Shown here: piece by piece, positions 19,281 to 20,423 of the stretch
Layout: each line of letters starts with the position of its first letter
How positions within the stretch are numbered: the stretch's first letter is position 1
Origin: a virus
Reading direction: 5' to 3' (one strand)
Length of the DNA stretch: 20,423 nt
IMG/VR virus record: IMGVR_UViG_3300007734_000437
Coordinates: 1-20,423 of that record
Position numbers and translations under genes: made by a program
Notes under the pieces: model-generated
Database searches by the model: none
What the model was told of the DNA's origin: nothing
The model's input: the letters and a program-made list of their open reading frames with translations, nothing else

Positions 19281-19583
19281 ATGACACACACCACAGGTCA
19301 GGAACTGAAAGACGCAGGCTGCGCCCAAGTCCTGGAGCACACTCCAGAGGCTTGGGTCGCAGACTTTGAGCAGCAGGCTGCTGCACTATTGAAGACCAAC
19401 GGTTCGTTCACGGCGGAAGAGGTCGTGACGCTGATCGGCCAACCGCCCAACCACAGCAACGCCATCGGGGCGGCTTGCCGGCAATTTGTGAAGCGTAACG
19501 GGCTAACTGGCAGTTACGAGCCAGCTCGTTCCCCTTCCGCCCATGGCCGCATCATAACCCGCTGGAGCATGACGACCTTCTAA
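19281..19583 (+). CDS. Small hypothetical protein with winged-helix-like C-terminus
   Basis: The 100-residue protein begins MTHTTGQELKDAGCAQVLEH. Its second half, FTAEEVVTLIGQPPNHSNAI then GAACRQFVKRNGLTGSYEPA and SAHGRIITRW, resembles a phage family in which a winged-helix-like domain follows a helix. Its function is unknown; it may bind DNA near the replication genes. The leader is CACTGAAC with no Shine-Dalgarno sequence. Confidence 0.7.
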   Translation: MTHTTGQELKDAGCAQVLEHTPEAWVADFEQQAAALLKTNGSFTAEEVVTLIGQPPNHSNAIGAACRQFVKRNGLTGSYEPARSPSAHGRIITRWSMTTF

Positions 19584-19584
19584 C

Positions 19585-19689
19585 ATGAGCATCTATGTTT
19601 ACCTCACGACAGTTGCTTGTGCTCTTCTTATCGGCGTGTGTCTTGGTTACATGCTTTCCCGTGACACCCGCCCATGGGACGACGATTGA
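19585..19689 (+). CDS. Small single-pass membrane protein overlapping the lysozyme-like gene
   Basis: Two bases after the previous stop region (TAAC then ATG), this frame encodes MSIYVYLTTVACALLIGVCL followed by GYMLSRDTRPWDDD (34 residues). Residues 3-24 form one clear hydrophobic helix, and the tail is charged. The frame ends exactly where the folded part of the overlapping lysozyme-like protein begins. Small membrane proteins beside an endolysin may be holins or spanin parts, but this is very short; function inferred only from place. Confidence 0.45.
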   Translation: MSIYVYLTTVACALLIGVCLGYMLSRDTRPWDDD

Positions 19690-20020
19690 CCTGGATCGCC
19701 TGATCCGGTGTCTTGAGGCAAGGGAAGGCGCACGCTGGGCCAGCCCCGGCGGCGCCCTCCAGTTCACTAGGGCCACTTGGAGCGAGTTTAGCACGGACCC
19801 CTACCTCCGAGCCTCCCAGCCCGACAAAGCCCGCCAAATCGCAAGGAAAGCCCTTTTCCTGACCCTCCAGCGGATGGAACGGGACGGCATCAGGCCTACG
19901 GTCTGGCTACTAGCCCTCCGGTGGAACTGCGGCTATGAGGGCATGAAGAGGCGGATGGGGGAGCCGTGGAGCTACGCGGCACACGTCCATAACCTGTACT
20001 ACGACAATGACTTTCGCTGA
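19595..20020 (+). CDS. Secreted lysozyme-like (lytic transglycosylase-like) protein
   Basis: The 141-residue protein starts with a signal sequence (MFTSRQLLVLFLSACVLVTC, with a possible lipobox LSAC at 12-15 or cleavage near AHG). IDLDRLIRCLEAREGARW follows, with E44 at the site of the catalytic Glu. GALQFTRATWSEF (53-65), LLALRWNCG (105-113) and YAAHVHNLYYD (127-137) complete the pattern of lysozyme/transglycosylase folds. It probably degrades peptidoglycan at lysis, possibly at entry if carried by the virion. The first 95 bp overlap another frame. Its last 14 bp overlap the following gene. Confidence 0.72.
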   Translation: MFTSRQLLVLFLSACVLVTCFPVTPAHGTTIDLDRLIRCLEAREGARWASPGGALQFTRATWSEFSTDPYLRASQPDKARQIARKALFLTLQRMERDGIRPTVWLLALRWNCGYEGMKRRMGEPWSYAAHVHNLYYDNDFR

Positions 20021-20423
20021 ACATGCCTTTGCTGCCTGTGCCCATAAGGCCAAGGAAGTGGGCAGGCGGCTAAACAAGGATGAATGGCTGGCTACCATGC
20101 AGGCAGCTTACGACTCGTATCCGCATGGCGGCCTGCTGGTATCTGACAGTCCGAAACCCAAGAAGGTGCTACCCAAGGCAAGCGATGAGGATTGGCTCAA
20201 GGAGCTAGAGGCCAATCCCGCCTATGCCGGCATCGACATACGCAGGGAGCTAGGAAAGGCCCAGGCATGGGCATCCGTCCGTGGCGTCGGAGTATCGCAG
20301 CGCCGGTTCGTGAATTGGCTGAACAAGGCGATGACAGACCGCCCGCTGGGTTTGGCTGCCGGTCAAACGTCCTTCAATCGCCCGCAGGCGCCCAAAGCAG
20401 AGGAGCCTGCCGGCTGGCGAGAG
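20007..20423 (+). CDS. Replication-protein-like gene (partial, C-terminus beyond right edge)
   Basis: The ATG at 20007 overlaps the lysozyme-like gene by 14 bp and stays open for 139 codons to the edge. The segment EANPAYAGIDIRRELGKAQA, then WASVRGVGVSQRRFVNWLNK, resembles the element found in phage helicase-loader or DnaT-like replication proteins (YxxIDVxxExxKxxxWxxxxxxxxTxRRFxNWLNR). The preceding part is helical, with a lysine-rich linker (PKPKKVLPKAS). A role in replisome loading is inferred. Without the C-terminus it could also be a replication initiator. Confidence 0.66.
   Translation, partial: MTFAEHAFAACAHKAKEVGRRLNKDEWLATMQAAYDSYPHGGLLVSDSPKPKKVLPKASDEDWLKELEANPAYAGIDIRRELGKAQAWASVRGVGVSQRRFVNWLNKAMTDRPLGLAAGQTSFNRPQAPKAEEPAGWRE

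Noticed and set aside
18627-19340. A 237-codon minus-strand frame opposite the ssDNA-binding-like gene
   Set aside because: Leu/Gly/Arg-rich shadow-type composition, and the plus-strand gene has family features.

Overview
The window is a piece of a tailed double-stranded DNA bacteriophage genome (or a prophage-derived contig). The evidence is a large terminase subunit next to a portal protein, dense runs of small genes joined by ATGA/GTGA stop-start overlaps, two DNA methyltransferases, three HNH endonucleases of different design, a phage-type tRNA-Gln and a lysis-like gene. There are no ribosomal or central metabolic genes. GC looks to be in the mid-to-high fifties percent by eye. The host cannot be named from this sequence. 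Many genes that are not coupled to an upstream gene lack a Shine-Dalgarno sequence and have an A/C-rich leader instead, while several coupled genes have good GGAGG-type sites.

Layout. (1) Positions 1-5174, minus strand: a small gene, the terminase large subunit, the portal protein, and a gene running off the left edge. The terminase is split by an intein at its Walker A loop. A full HNH endonuclease gene lies antisense, wholly inside the intein coding sequence. (2) 5303-7108, plus strand: a glycosyltransferase-like gene and five small coupled genes. (3) 7074-8641, minus strand: two proteins of unknown function, the downstream one possibly a small-terminase analogue. (4) 8810-10239, plus strand: small hypothetical genes ending in a strong intrinsic terminator. 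(5) 10240-10580: AT-rich non-coding DNA with short repeats. (6) 10552-13500, plus strand: a C5-cytosine methyltransferase with a second 390-codon reading frame along its whole length, a chain of small coupled genes, an XRE-type HTH protein and tRNA-Gln(UUG). (7) 13706-15395, minus strand: a small conserved phage protein, a second HNH endonuclease, a small protein and a virion/fibre-like protein. (8) 15839-20423, plus strand: a ribbon-helix-helix-like protein behind tandem 10-bp repeats, small genes, an N6-adenine methyltransferase, an HNH-AP2 endonuclease, a PD-(D/E)XK nuclease, a putative ssDNA-binding protein with a frame problem at its start, a lysozyme-like protein with a nested membrane ORF, and a replication-protein-like gene cut by the right edge.

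How it fits together. Packaging and virion genes are on the minus strand. DNA modification, nuclease, replication and lysis genes are on the plus strand. This suggests two transcription programmes, probably early (plus) and late (minus), with switches at the divergent gaps near 5200, 8700 and 15400-15840. The most unusual feature is the antisense endonuclease in the terminase intein: splicing gene and presumed homing gene occupy opposite strands of the same DNA. Next is the apparent double use of the C5-methyltransferase gene in two frames.
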